From NCBI GenBank assembly GCA_015680685.1, contig MNCI01005810.1, forward strand, positions 993,112-1,057,111: DNA of 64,000 nucleotides. Reading direction: 5' to 3'. A program made the position numbers and the translations under genes. This DNA is from Gnetum montanum. Taxonomy: Eukaryota; Streptophyta; Gnetopsida; Gnetales; Gnetaceae. Position 1 is the first letter of the stretch; every line of letters starts with the position of its first letter. Under the pieces are notes generated by a model. It saw nothing but the letters and a program-made list of their open reading frames with translations. It made no database searches and was not told where the DNA came from. Below are positions 11,871 to 22,994 of this stretch, one piece after another.

Positions 11871-13212
11871 CAACACAATTAATAAATGTTTTCTGTTTCT
11901 TTAATTTTTCAACTTTTTGTTTTCCAATTTTTCACCTTTTAATTTATTGTATTATCTTTTTGTCTTTTTATCTTTTTATGAGTAATCTCATCTATGAATA
12001 AAACACTCATGTGGATCATTGGTTGCGCTGTGTTCTATGTTATTAAGTCTCGGGCGATCAATTATGTGGACAGTGAGCCCATTGCACCCACTCATCCATT
12101 CTACAAATAAGAGGGTCTGTTCGAGGGTACAGTGATATTCTTGACATTCTTAGAACTTAAAATTAATTTTGTGTTCATTATACCCAGAATGAAGAAGGAT
12201 GGACCAAGAGGGAATGATTAGGGTGTGACATCAAGGGGACTTGTGGATTCTCTTTGGTGACGTCTATGGGAGTTGTCATGCAACATGGTTGTACTAAGAT
12301 CCTTGTAGATCTAACAAAAAATGGGAGTAAGAGTAATCACAAGGGCATTCAAAAATCCAATGCTGTTCTAGGGGGTCCCACTGGAAAGACATGCATCCAT
12401 GCCTGATGGTTGGCAGCTTCTCTGGATTCAGTATTCAAAAAAAGAGAAATATAGAAAGAAAAGAAAAAGAAAAAGGAAGTGCCACAAAACGAAAATCACT
12501 CCTCCCTTGAATAAAACACCAAATGATCGTACGCCATGTTGTTATGGCACTCTCATAGTTGCTCATCATGGGATGAAACAATGCAATGTCATTGATTAGA
12601 GGAATGGACTTGGTCCTGATCTTGGAACGATGGGTTGATGACATGTTAATCATGCTTTACACGCAGGATTCATTATGCCTTGAGTTAGTTACCTCACACC
12701 CCAATCTCTGCAATCCCTTCTTTGATTCATTCCATCTCGCTGTTCATGTATTTGTGTCTCATGTCTTGTATAGCATTGAATTCATACCTCATCACGGTGG
12801 TATCAACATGTGTGTGTTTTGTTGCATCGGTGTAGATTACATTTAACCCTTCTAGTGCCTACGGACATCTTAAGGTGTGGTTACACAAGGGCATATAGGT
12901 TGGAACCTGCTTTGGGGAGGATCCACTTGCGTGAATTTTGTAATTTGTACATTGTTGCACACCTCCACATCATCTTATACCATTCGAGTATTTCATTGCC
13001 AAATCTATTCTTTCCTTTGTCATTATTTTATCAAATGTTTCTCAAAAGCAGGTCTAACATTAAACTTTTAGGGCAACTTTCTTGAATGAATTTCTAACTC
13101 TAAAATCACACTAAGTAAAGAATGCAATATTTATTAAAGGCAATGAGTAAGGTATAAAATCATTGAACTTTTTCAATAACCTTACTAACGATTGATCCTT
13201 GTGTGATTATAG
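11871..13212 (+). other. Spacer between gag and ORF2 of element E
   Basis: No conserved ORF is visible. The spacer is alignable with the corresponding spacers of C (about 55290-56900) and B (about 27440-28900). Features seen are a CTACAAATAAGAGGGTCT block at 12101-12118, close to the LTR TATA region, and an A/K-rich run near 12438-12490. The spacer ends TTGTGTGATTATAG/ATGG, an acceptor-like site immediately before the ORF2 start. Unlike in C, no clear TATA with palindromes is found close to ORF2. Confidence 0.6.
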
Positions 13213-13649
13213 ATGGCCCCTAAAAGACGACGACACGGAGGACCTTCTCAAGGTGCAACCGAACGACCTAGGCAGAGAAGAAGGCCAAGGACCTCATGTA
13301 GAACATGTAGAGTAGAAGGCCATCATTTAGCATCTATCATGAAACTCTTGTTACTACATAATCTATCCAAGCAAAGGGAGGAGAGGTCAGGGCCCAAGCC
13401 TATAAAGAAGAATGATGGCTATTTATGGCATGGGATGTCAAGGTCAATCAAGTGTTCCCGCAGCTGCCATGTCCATGAAAAGTGCCGACTCCATCAAACA
13501 TTGGAACATCAGCATGGACAACTCATAATCCTCAAATAGATGAGGAGAAACATTAGGTGCTTCTTCAATGGTATCAATCTTAGAAGCCTGATGCATAGGA
13601 CAAAGGGAAGGCACCCATGGAGGAGCCACCACTACCAAGACCCCCATGA
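13213..13649 (+). pseudogene. ORF2 remnant of element E with a large internal deletion
   Basis: It starts MAPKRRRHGG in a strongly basic N-terminus like the ORF2 of C (MVLKRGQQEG). Near 13370-13400 it jumps to the part matching the C-terminal region of C ORF2 (52800-52509), and it ends KGKAPMEEPP..., where C ends with the same block. Compared with C about 2.3 kb is missing. The two halves are in different frames, so no functional protein is expected. Confidence 0.75.
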
Positions 13650-13807
13650 GTTCCACAAGTTTTGTCTTTTGTGTTTGTGTCCAAATTTTGTTTAATTCTC
13701 CACTGCCGCATGAATAAATTTCTAGTTAGTCCATAATCCCATACCTATCCACTATGTATTCAATTGAGCTTGTTCCTCACTTTCTTTGACTCGAGGACAA
13801 GTTTTTA

Positions 13808-13823
13808 CTCAGTCGTGGGGGTA
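13808..13823 (+). other. Polypurine tract of element E
   Basis: The sequence ACTCAGTCGTGGGGGTA directly precedes the LTR start TGATAAAGTG at 13824. The preceding GACTCGAGGACAAG is the usual context of this family. Confidence 0.8.
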
Positions 13824-14701
13824 TGATAAAGTGTCATTCAATCAATGCGTCGACTTGGTCGCGTATACGAGGCCGTGTATACACAGCTGCGTTGATGTGG
13901 GCCTGTCGACGTAGCCTTCTTGCATTGACGTGGCCCCATTTACGCAACTGCCTATCCTAGCCTATAAATAAGAGGGCCTTCTGCCTCATTTAGGCATCTT
14001 TTGGTCAATTGTAGCTAGACTCTTACAGTTTGTTTTCGTAGGAGTTAGATTATTTTCCCAATGCATGCCCGCAGTGTGATGCTTGTAATTGTACAACACC
14101 TTTATTTGAGTGTGACGTACTTGGACGTGCACATGACTGGAAATAAAGATCGAGATTACTTCATCATTGCAACATTCACTTAGTTTTAATTGTTTAATTA
14201 TTATTGTTATTTATTATTTTCTTAGGTAATATTTCTTTATCATCATTTACTATTCCTGTTGTTAAATGCGGAATGAGTATGACTTAATCATGAGCATTTA
14301 AGTGTGACTACTTGGTAACCCAACAGTGTACCTGGGATCTACGCTTGGTAACCCCAAAAGTAGTTGTGCATGAGGTCTAAGATGTGTATGGATGATTAAG
14401 GAACAAATGCTCATCACACTTAGGTTAGCTTAGACTTCATTTCGTATTACTCATTAGTTTAATCAAGATTATTTTCCATTGTCTCTAGGAGTAGCACTAA
14501 TTTAGGATCACATCATACACCTCACTCTGGACTAAACCATACGTGACAAAGCAAATACTAGTCTAGGTGGGAAGGCAGCGAACTACGATCAACTTGTAAC
14601 TATCTAGATACCATAACTAGCCTATCCACGGAGTTTGACTAGATTGTGCGTGAACGCTCATATTCGTATGGTTGAGCGTAGGGGTACCTCGCCGCTCATC
14701 A
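13824..14701 (+). mobile_element. 3' LTR of element E
   Basis: It is the 878-bp partner of the 5' LTR, from TGATAAAGTG to GCTCATCA. The TATA box TATAAATA is at 13963-13970. U3 again has palindromic tracts (GCGTATACG near 13860, GTCGACGT near 13907). Differences from the 5' LTR are mainly C/T and G/A changes plus a short indel near 14215. Confidence 0.93.
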
Positions 14702-15192
14702 AGGGCCTTTGTAATGGCCTCAATGGAATAGAACACATTGATTTCTTTGATTTTTACTATAGAATCTACCTTTTAGTTCTAGAAGAGATAAGTTTCTTCG
14801 ATGTACCACTTGCCACTAGAAGTAAGGATGGACCACATGGGAGACCCTTGCAGTTGTTTCTTAACCTCCTTTTGTGCCAAGTCCAAAATGGAGCCAAAGT
14901 TGAGTTCCTAAAAAACACCACTTTGAACTTCCTTAGAGTGGATTTGCTTAAGGTAGGCTTTGATCAAAGTGAATTCTAGATTTAGTCTTGGCCTTGGCAC
15001 GTCATCTTGCCTTGATTAGCCTATTTTTGTAGTGGAAATCTAACAAACAGAAATCACTTCGGGCTCCTCTTAAAGTAGTCTAGTGGCATGTATCTCTACT
15101 TTGCCTTCTTGTGGTTGCCAGCCCCTTCCCCCTCTCAGTTGCTTCTCCCATGATTGGGATGGTCCTTCTCCCTGTGGTTTCTTTGACACCAT
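14702..15192 (-). pseudogene. ORF2 of element A, N-terminal part
   Basis: On the minus strand the ATG at 15192 opens MVSKKPQGEGPSQSW, a basic start like those of B and C. The frame continues toward 14702, matching B ORF2 at 26803-26330. It is separated from its C-terminal part (8851-6537) only by element E. Stops break the frame. Confidence 0.65.
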
Positions 15193-15460
15193 TTATGATC
15201 ACAAACATAGCCAAGGGTTAGGGTCTTATGTGTAATATTCAATACTTTAATACCTTTTCCCATTTAGGCTAGTTACACTGAGGCTAATTTGTGATCATGA
15301 TAGATTAATTATTTTAATATTATTTATTCCAATGGCTACTTGAGTTTGTTGGTGAGGTTTAACTTATGTCAATTGGTGATGTTTACTATTATTTTATTAG
15401 TAAAACTACTTGAGAGTTAGAAAAATTTCAAAAAAATTTTCCATCATAAACTATAGGTTT

Positions 15461-15692
15461 ATGGCCCCCATGATGTAAAGCTCACCTCTAATACCTTAAG
15501 GTCAAAGAACAAGTTGAATTGGCCAAGCAGTTAGGAAGTTATGATTTCAAGAAGGCTACGGGCTTTGAAAATTGAAAAAACTTCCCTAGCATTATGATGC
15601 AAATGTGAAAATTTGGCTAAGTCTTGTTGCGTATTTATACTATTTTTTTTACATCAATGGGGATGCATCAATGCATTGGGTTGCATAGATGT
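15461..15692 (-). promoter_or_regulatory. Internal promoter-like region of element A, upstream of ORF2
   Basis: In minus-strand order: palindromic motifs (CATCTATGCA at 15682-15691, ATGCATTGATGCATC at 15662-15676), then a TATA-like GTATAAATA (15632-15640), then a G-rich tract with CATCATGGGGGCC (15461-15475) that resembles the polypurine tract. The palindromes resemble those in A's own LTR (CATCGATGCAT), not those of B or C. It lies about 440 bp upstream of the ORF2 start. A role as an ORF2 promoter is inferred. Confidence 0.5.
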
Positions 15693-17103
15693 AGCTAAAA
15701 ACAAATAATTTTTACAATGAAAAATCTAAGAAAAGAAAGAAAGTTTTTCCATGAAATTAGGGTCCAGAGAAAGCTAGAAAAGCCTTGATTAAGGATAAAA
15801 CATTGAAGAGGGCTTGGCATGCATTTGGAAAAGGAGATTTGGATGAAGATAAATCTCAAGGAGCATAAAAACTGGATGTTCTATGGTAAAAAAATAGTAG
15901 GTTTGAGTGTGAAATGACTAAGGGATAGGAAAGTTAACCATCCAGGCTAAGGAGTATGCAAGTGGAGCCTCCCCATAGTAGGCTTATGTCCATAATATCC
16001 TTGCATGTCCTCATACCAAGGAGTCAATGGATCCCGAGGATGATGAATGGCTATGGATTATTTAAAATTGAATCATCCAAGACACCATCAAAGAATTAAG
16101 ACATAATAAAATGGACACATTGATTAAACATGACAATAGACAGTGAAATGGTAAATGGATTAAAGTGAAGGGGGAGAGAGAGAGAGAACATTATGGAGTT
16201 CCTTGGTTTGTTCACATGAGATCCTTGTAGAGTTTGTGATTAAGATGATCGTGGAAACACCACATCCATAGGTGGAATCAAGACCATCCACTTCTAGTGG
16301 CTTTACATTGGCAAGTTGAGACCATTCAACCCCCTAGAGCTCACGGTGACCCCAAAAATCACACATCATTCCAAATAGAGAAGAAAAAAGAAGCATGAAG
16401 TAAAGAGAACCTTAGTTAGAGGGGTGCCTTTAGGCATGGGTAACATGTCTTTTCAGCCTCATAACTAGTGTTTATAGCTCATTATTTGGTCTAAGGGATG
16501 TGCTTTGAATTCCCATGTTGTTTTTTGTTCATGGAAACCACACCATGCAAAGACATTACTTCTTGTTATTGGTCAATAGTAGAAATTATGAGGAATTGAT
16601 GAGAATACCCAAAAACTCTAGACGGTCGGTAGGTACAAAAGGTGAAAAAACCCTTGAAGCCATATCCTTGCCAATTCCACTTGATTTGTTCTAAGTCTAG
16701 GAGCACCAAGCTCACAAGTTTGTTCAATGTTGTTATTAAAAAGGAGCCCATGCTTTCAGAACATAAGAAACACCATGTAGATTTTATTAGAATGGATGTA
16801 TGTCATGAGCTCACAACCTAGTATCATGAGAAACCAAATGTCCCATTAACTAATGTCAAAATTCAATGATGAAATCCAATCATTAAGAAATTAATTTAGA
16901 TGATAGAATTTGATTAATCTTCCAACAATAAATATTTGCATTGCACCAAATTCCTGAGGATAAGAAAGAAAAAGAAGACATGTAAGAAAAATCCAAATAA
17001 GGTAAAATATAGAAAAAATTGTAAAATATATATGAAAATAAAAAGCGTATGAACAATAATGTAATCAAAAAGTTGAAAAATTGAGGAGCCACTTCATAGA
17101 ATA
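15693..17103 (-). other. Spacer between pol and the internal promoter of element A
   Basis: I see no conserved reading frame. The segment aligns loosely with the B spacer (27440-28900) and the post-gag spacers of C and E, for example the block near 16430 that reads GGCATGGGTAACATGTC. It contains an A-rich tract on the + strand around 16960-17050. Confidence 0.5.
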
Positions 17104-18060
17104 TCACCCTAGATGGCCATCTTCCCCATGACTAAGTTGGAGAGGAAAGATTCGAAAGATTGAGTATGCTTGGTCATCACTTGAGGCATTATTTCCACTA
17201 ATTTTTTTTGGTTTGAGGAAAGGTTTAAGTTGTTGGGTGTTAATTAAAAATTTGTTATTTGGGTTGTTAGGATGGTATATCATCATGACCCCAGATGGAA
17301 ACGTTTCATATATGATGTAAGGGTCCTTCCATAACATTTAAAATTTAGTACATTAAGGTACATGCTTGGAGTTCCAGTAGAACACCTTATCTCCTAGTTG
17401 AAACTCTACTTTCCTTATTCTAAGGTCATGGTGTTGCTTGTTATGTGCCTTGTGCACTTCATTCAATGAAAGGGCCACTAATCTATTCTCATCTAGCACT
17501 TTAAGATTCATTCATCTTTCTCTTTGGGCTAGACTTAGGTCCAAGTCAAGGTCACAAGCTATTGAAAGTGTACAAGCTCAAATTAAATGGGAAGAGTTAG
17601 AAGTTTCCCATACACTAACTCATAGGAAGAGTAACCAATAAAAAGTTTCCATGTTGAACGATAAGCCTAAAGACAATGTTGAGTTTATTGCTCTAGTCCT
17701 TCCTATATTTACTAATTGTGCCATGTTAATATCTTGGTAATTTCCCTATTGGTGACCTTGGCTTGACCATTGCCTTGGGGGTGGTATGGAGTTGTTAATT
17801 TATATTCAACCTCTAAGTGTTGCATGAGCTTCTGAAAGGTGGCACTAGTGAAGTGTGTTTCATTGTCTAAAATTAGTGCCCATGGCATACCAAATCTATT
17901 TACAATAGTTTGTTGTACAAACTAGGCTATCATAGATGATGAACAATCGATGAAGACCACAACTTATGCCCATTTTGTATAGTAGTCAAATGAAGAAATT
18001 GGTATTTCTTCTTGTGGTCCCACTCTTGTGGCATCTCTTATTTGAGTAGATAGGAGAGGA
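17104..18060 (-). pseudogene. pol: Integrase region of element A pol
   Basis: On the minus strand a core integrase stretch lies near 17930-17760, with NRFGMPWALILDNETHFTSA and, shortly after, TTPYHPQGNGQA. These are the second Asp and the Glu regions of the DDE site. The C-terminal end near 17337-17104 reads GPY.I.ETFPSG-like followed by a QQLKPF motif, as in other gypsy pol C-termini. It would insert element DNA into the host genome. Several stops and frameshifts make it inactive. Confidence 0.85.
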
Positions 18061-18690
18061 TGTTGTCATACTAGTTCATTTCTTTGGAAGTTTGAGAATA
18101 ATCAGCACCGACAAAGAGGAGTTCACCAAGAAATTGATCAGATAGTGGGCTCTCATCCTCTTTGTTATTCCATCTTAATTAAGACAAGTGATTATCCACC
18201 ACATTCTTGGTTCCCTTGTAGTCAACCATTGTTAAGTCAAACTCCTAGAGGATCACTAGCCACTATATGACATGAGGGCTTACTATTAGCTTGTTTGTTA
18301 AGAATTGGATGGCACTATGATCAATGTGCACAAAAATTTCTTATTCAAGCACATAGTGCTCAAATTTCTCTAATGCATACACCACTACCATAAGCTAATT
18401 TTCAGTGGTGGTGTAGTTGAGTTATGCATTGACAATGCTTCTACTTGCATAGTGGATGTAGTATGGACATGTTTGATCATCCATTGGTGTAAGCACAACC
18501 CCCAAGGCATAACTGGATGTATTTGTCATGATGTGGAATGGCCTGGACTAATCTAGTACTCATAGAATCAGAGTTTCAACAAGTTTTTGCTTCAACTATT
18601 GGAATGCATTTTTGCATTCCTTAGTCCAGAAAAATGGTGCATCATTCTTTGTAAGTTCTACCAAATTCTTAACAATGTTTGGGAAGTTTT
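18061..18690 (-). pseudogene. pol: RNase H region of element A pol
   Basis: Readable blocks on the minus strand include SRPFHIMTNTSSYALGVVL, PYYIHYASRSI, a degenerate LNYTTTE block, VYALEKFEHYVL and IDHSAIQFL. These are the usual order in Ty3/gypsy RNase H, equivalent to DAS..A.GAVL, YASR.L, Y...EKE and TDH..L. It would degrade RNA in the RNA-DNA hybrid. Multiple stops are present. Confidence 0.85.
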
Positions 18691-19700
18691 CGATGAAGTG
18701 CTTGTAATAGCCAATGTGACCAAGGAATGACCTCACATCATTCACTATCTCTAGTTATCTAGTTATTCTGTAGATAATCCTTATTTTCTCTAGGTCTACC
18801 TTGATCCCTTTGTTCAAAATTTGATTCCCCAAAACAATGCCCTCTTGGACCATTAGATGGCTCTTTTGCCAATTGAGCCTTAATTAGTCTCCACACATCA
18901 TTGAAAAACTTGCTCAAGGTAGTCCAAGGCAAGGTAACCTCATAGGTAGAGAAGTCATCCATGAATATTTCTACCCTATTGCCAATTTATTATTGGAAGA
19001 TGATAAGGACCAACTGTTGGAATGTGGCAGGAGCATTGCATAGGCCAAAGGACATCTTTTTGTATGCAAAAGTTCCCTAGGAACTTGTGAATGTTGTCTT
19101 GGCCTAGTCCTTTAGCACAATTTGGATTTGGTTATAGTTTCTATAGCCATCTAGAAAGCTACAGTAACAATGACACATGGTAGTATTTAGCACCTGATCC
19201 ACAAATGGCAATGAGAAATGATTTTTGTAAGTGGTCATATTCAATAGTCAAAAGTCTATAAGAACTCTCCACTTTTCTTCTTTGTTTGGCACAATAACAA
19301 GTGGGATAATCCACTTGCTATCTGAAATGGGGTAAATGAACCCAACCTTGAGTACTTATTCAATTTCCTCCTTGGCGATTTGCTTAAGTTTTGAATTTAA
19401 TCATCTTTGTAGCTACCTCTTTGGCTTGATGGAGGAGTCTGCATATATTTTATGTTAGCATATTCTTAGATTGATTTCTACCAACTCATGATATGACTAA
19501 GTGAAGGCTATTGGTCATTTGTTCATAACTTCTAGCAATTTTGTTTTCTATATTCAAGCAAGTGTGGAATTAATAATGACCACTTTACCATTTTTTAAGA
19601 AAGCATATTCCATTCCTATAAATAGAGCCTTCAACTCAAGGGGCTCTTACTTGAAAGTTTTAGGAATCTTTAATTCTTCCTAATTACTTTCATTTTGTTC
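18691..19700 (-). pseudogene. pol: Reverse transcriptase region of element A pol
   Basis: The catalytic motif VEIFMDDFSTY lies at about 18980-18945 on the minus strand, the FMDDFS form usual in Athila elements. Upstream blocks near 19330-19040 match the gypsy RT fingers and palm (GSR.L.DF..LN-like, PFGLCNAPATFQ-like, degenerate). Stops and frameshifts break the frame. Confidence 0.85.
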
Positions 19701-19899
19701 ATTGTAGAGTTGGTGATGAATTTACTCCAACTTTTCCATGCTTTTAACATATGAACTTGTAAGGCTCTTAGCTGGTTCCATGCATATTGTTGATCCAACC
19801 TCATTATCTATGGTTAGTCACTAGGTACCTTCCTATTTAGTGGCTACTACATACAAGCACCTCTGGCTCTTAGTTGTCTCCACATACTAATTGCATGCT

Positions 19900-20345
19900 T
19901 GAAAGGATGTGCCTTTAATGATTCATAATCTTTGCATGCAATAGCACCCTATGTCACTATATGTAATGCATTGAACTCTTTTCTTCTCAATCTTTCCAAA
20001 CTCATTTTCCTTGGAAATTTCTATGCAAAGGTCTTGAATCCCCAACTTGTCATCGATGGTATTTAGCCATGATCTTTCCATGATAATAGGAAAGTCCCCT
20101 TTGCAATTTTCCACAAGGATCATTAGGAGGTTGGTAGGATAGGACCACCCAAAAATAGTGGTCACAATGTCTTTAATCAATGCTAGAGGAATAGTGATGG
20201 ATTGGTCTACCAAACCCAATTTGATGTTGCTCTTTTTTAGTGGAAATAGGTTCCAAGCTTTGTACATTTCTTGTAAAATCAAATTAACATCAAAACCTAA
20301 ATGCAAAAGAGCCTTACATGGTTCATTTTTGGTGATCTACAAATA
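19900..20345 (-). pseudogene. pro: Aspartic protease region of element A
   Basis: The open stretch 20306-19923 carries LHLGFDVNLI where the family has the catalytic D-[LS]-G, then LGLVDQSITIPLALIKDIV and FPIIMERSWLN, equivalent to the ILGRPFL block. The context is typical of Athila-type retropepsin. The catalytic Asp itself appears substituted (LGFD), so this copy is inactive. Confidence 0.75.
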
Positions 20346-20399
20346 AATAAGAGGACTCCCAGGATCAGACCTCTTCTTGGGAAGATGGCTAGCCTTGAT

Positions 20400-22945
20400 T
20401 TAATCTGTGACCATGTGGATCAACATGATAATGTGCAATTGGGGAGTGCTTTGATTTGAAGTCTACTTGATGGGACTTTCAGAGGTTGAAGTAGTAGGGT
20501 TAATAATCATAGGTGTTGGTGAGGGCTTTGTGGGGCTATTAGTTTCAAATAATGGTCTCTTGAAAGGCTTGGATTTAGGATCATTTGGTTGAGGAGCTGG
20601 TTGTAAGTTTATTGCCTTTGTAGTATTTCTTTGCTATGGCTGGGTAAGTATTTCACTCTGCATGGATGGAGTAGGTGGCTGAGGAGTTGATGATGATGAT
20701 GTAGGAGATGAATGTTGAGGAGGATAGAAAGGGAATGGAGACTCCCTCCTTAGAGAAGGAGCTTTGTAGCATTTTGGAGGATAATAATGGTGTGAAAAGG
20801 AAGCATGACTAGAAGAGTTGCATTAAGAGATTGGTTGCTAGACATAGTACCCATAAGGATTAGGTTGGTGATAAGGGTACTACTACCTTAGAGGTGGTAT
20901 CCCCCATGATTATGGATGTTGCCAATGTTGGTACTATTTTTGTCATTGAGGTGGTGCTCCACTTAGGTAGCAAGCTTATTGGTGTAGTTGTTATTGATAA
21001 TTTCCTTGTGGATAAGGTAACTTCTTGGGTGCTGGCTATTTTGCCAATCTAGGATTTAAAGCGTACACCCCAAATTTCTATAAGTATGACAATATAGGGC
21101 AATAACACTTGGGATATTTGTATTGATAGATGTCACACCCATCATCATCAGATTTAGAATCTACAATTTCCTCTACTATTGCAGCTTTATCCTGATCTTT
21201 GCAATGTTCATTTTTAGCCTCCTCCTTCTTCCTTTGCTCATGGCCACTACGTCCTTTTTCTCTATGTTCCTCTATGATATTTAGAGTAGATTGGAACTTC
21301 CCATCCAAGTAGTCCCACATCTTATCAACCTTAGCTGATATTTCAGTAATAGATTTTTAAATTGGCAAGGTTTTCCTTTGCACCACTTCATTAGGTAATG
21401 TATCTTGTTCATTTTCATAGAAATGGACCTCCCTTTTGTAGATGGAGGTGTCTTTGTTGTATTTTTTTGCACTTTCTCATTTTTCAGTTCTCCTTATTCT
21501 TTTGACACTTGCTTAATAAGCCTTTGAATTTGATGAACCCTTAGATCAAAAAGTATTCATTGGACATAGATCCCAAAGGTTATCCTAATTTTAGTTTTGA
21601 GCCCATTTATGATATGGTGTAGTTAATCTCATTGAGAGTATCCATGGCCTGGGCATTAGTGCAACAAAGATTAGTACCTACCCATAGCCACATCCAAGGA
21701 CTCATGAGTGCCTTGTTTCCACCCTTGGATTTGCCTCCTCAAATTGAACACTCTGGAGTATTTTTGGTACTTGTTATTGAATAGCTCTTGCATCGTACTT
21801 TATCACCAAATAGATTCTAGTTCCAAGGACTAGTAGTAGCTTTTTGCTTCCTTTATGAGTGTTCTCGAGAATAGTTTCATCTTTTGCTATATGTTTTCCG
21901 CATTTTGAAAGGCATAGGCATCATGAAAGGCTTGCAAGCAAGTTTTTGGATCTAAATTATATCCCTACTTGAACTTGAAGATATTATTCATAACCAATCA
22001 TTTAATACAACTAATCTTGAAATGCTTGGTTGGAATCCTAATAGCCTATAAAATATTCAACATGTTTTCAGTAGTTAGTAGGAGCTCATCATAGTCATAG
22101 TGGTCCTTGTGGCTACTATCATGGCCCTGATGCCTATGATAAGTTCTGTTATGCCTTTGTTCTTTGTGATGTTCACCCCATGATTTCTTATGCCCCTAAT
22201 CCCTATTGTCTCAATGGAATCTACAATCATCCCTATCTTGCCATTCATCTTCATCATGATTTTTGTTGTCTTTACTTTTGTTGTTGGAGTTGGAGGAGGA
22301 AGATGACAAGGATGATGATGAAGGTGAAGAGGAAGGACAATTAGCACCAAAACGATGCCTATTGCCTTCTCTTCTTCGATCCCTATCCCAATCACCATGT
22401 TTGTCTTTTTCCTGGTGCTTATCATTGTTCTTGCCTTTAGATGAATGGCTATGGTTATCTCCTTTTAAGGCCTCCTGATCTTTAGACACATTCTTCCCAT
22501 CACCAAGATTGTCCATGGTTGACTGCAACCATTGGTTAAGGGTCTCCCCATCAAAGAGAAGAGGATAATCTATGTATTGGGAGGTACCCAAAAAGAAGTC
22601 CTTGCCTTCTTTATGCATTTGCAAGAATAAGTGGATAGAAAAGGTTTTTCATTTTGAAGCCTCCTATCTGACCTCCATTTTCTAATCTTTCTTTTTTTGG
22701 GCCTCTGTGGGATGATAATCTTGATAAGCATGGTCTTGAACCTCATATTTTGCATTGAGTTTGGCGATACTCAACTTGATGAGATTGTTTAAAAGCATCA
22801 CTGGAATAGATTAGTCAGGAGGTAATACAATGTTACATTCCATGTTCCTCCATCATAGCTGTAAGTCCTGATGTAGGATGAAGATGAAATCTGAAGTATA
22901 GGCATTTGCCTAAGTATAGAAAACTTTGAGCTATTGGGGCATTGG
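20400..22945 (-). pseudogene. gag: gag of element A
   Basis: The N-terminal part at 22624-22211 is open and ends in a Ser/Asn-rich, charged low-complexity stretch. The gag core is at about 21950-21500 (FHDAYAFQN, RRQIQGWKQGTHESLDVAM, CPGHGYS, IINGLKTKIRITFG), clearly homologous to E and C gag. A cysteine-bearing block near 21110 (YQYKYPKCYCPIL) is equivalent to the zinc-knuckle region. A Pro/His-rich tail reaches 20400. Many stops and frame changes are present. Confidence 0.8.
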
Positions 22946-22994
22946 TGTCTTTTGACCTTCTTGTCTTTGATTGGATTATCTTAGAAATGGTGGT

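Larger units (their letters stand above)
8857..14701 (+). mobile_element. Element E: non-autonomous LTR element with gag and a truncated ORF2, no pol
   Basis: This is a complete 5845-bp element with two similar LTRs (891 and 878 bp), a primer site, gag, a spacer, a shortened ORF2 and a polypurine tract. It is flanked by perfect 5-bp duplications AGGGC (8852-8856 and 14702-14706). No RT, RNase H or integrase sequence is present. It fits the class of terminal-repeat elements that keep only gag (TR-GAG). Its gag is close to that of C and recognisably related to that of element A, the likely donor of pol functions. It is inserted in the opposite orientation into ORF2 of A. Confidence 0.93.
5577..22994 (-). 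mobile_element. Element A: autonomous-type Athila-like Ty3/gypsy element, interrupted by element E
   Basis: Read on the minus strand, the order is gag (about 22945-20400), protease (about 20345-19900), RT, RNase H, integrase (to 17104), a spacer, an internal promoter-like region, ORF2 (15192-14702 continuing 8851-6537), a polypurine tract (6294-6308) and the 3' LTR (6293-5577). The RT motif FMDDFS, the protease context and an extra ORF between integrase and the 3' LTR suggest the Athila lineage. Element E splits ORF2. Element B sits in the leader, so A's 5' LTR lies beyond the window. All frames are broken by many stops. The left end at 5577 is less certain than the polypurine/LTR junction at 6293. 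Confidence 0.8.

Noticed and set aside
12399-12653. Lys/Arg-rich ORF in the E spacer
   Set aside because: The basic run comes from an AAAGA-rich tract, and the corresponding spacers of B and C do not keep the frame.
22263-22478. Plus-strand ORF rich in Leu, Glu and Asp
   Set aside because: It is the complement of the low-complexity Ser/Asn-rich part of A's gag.
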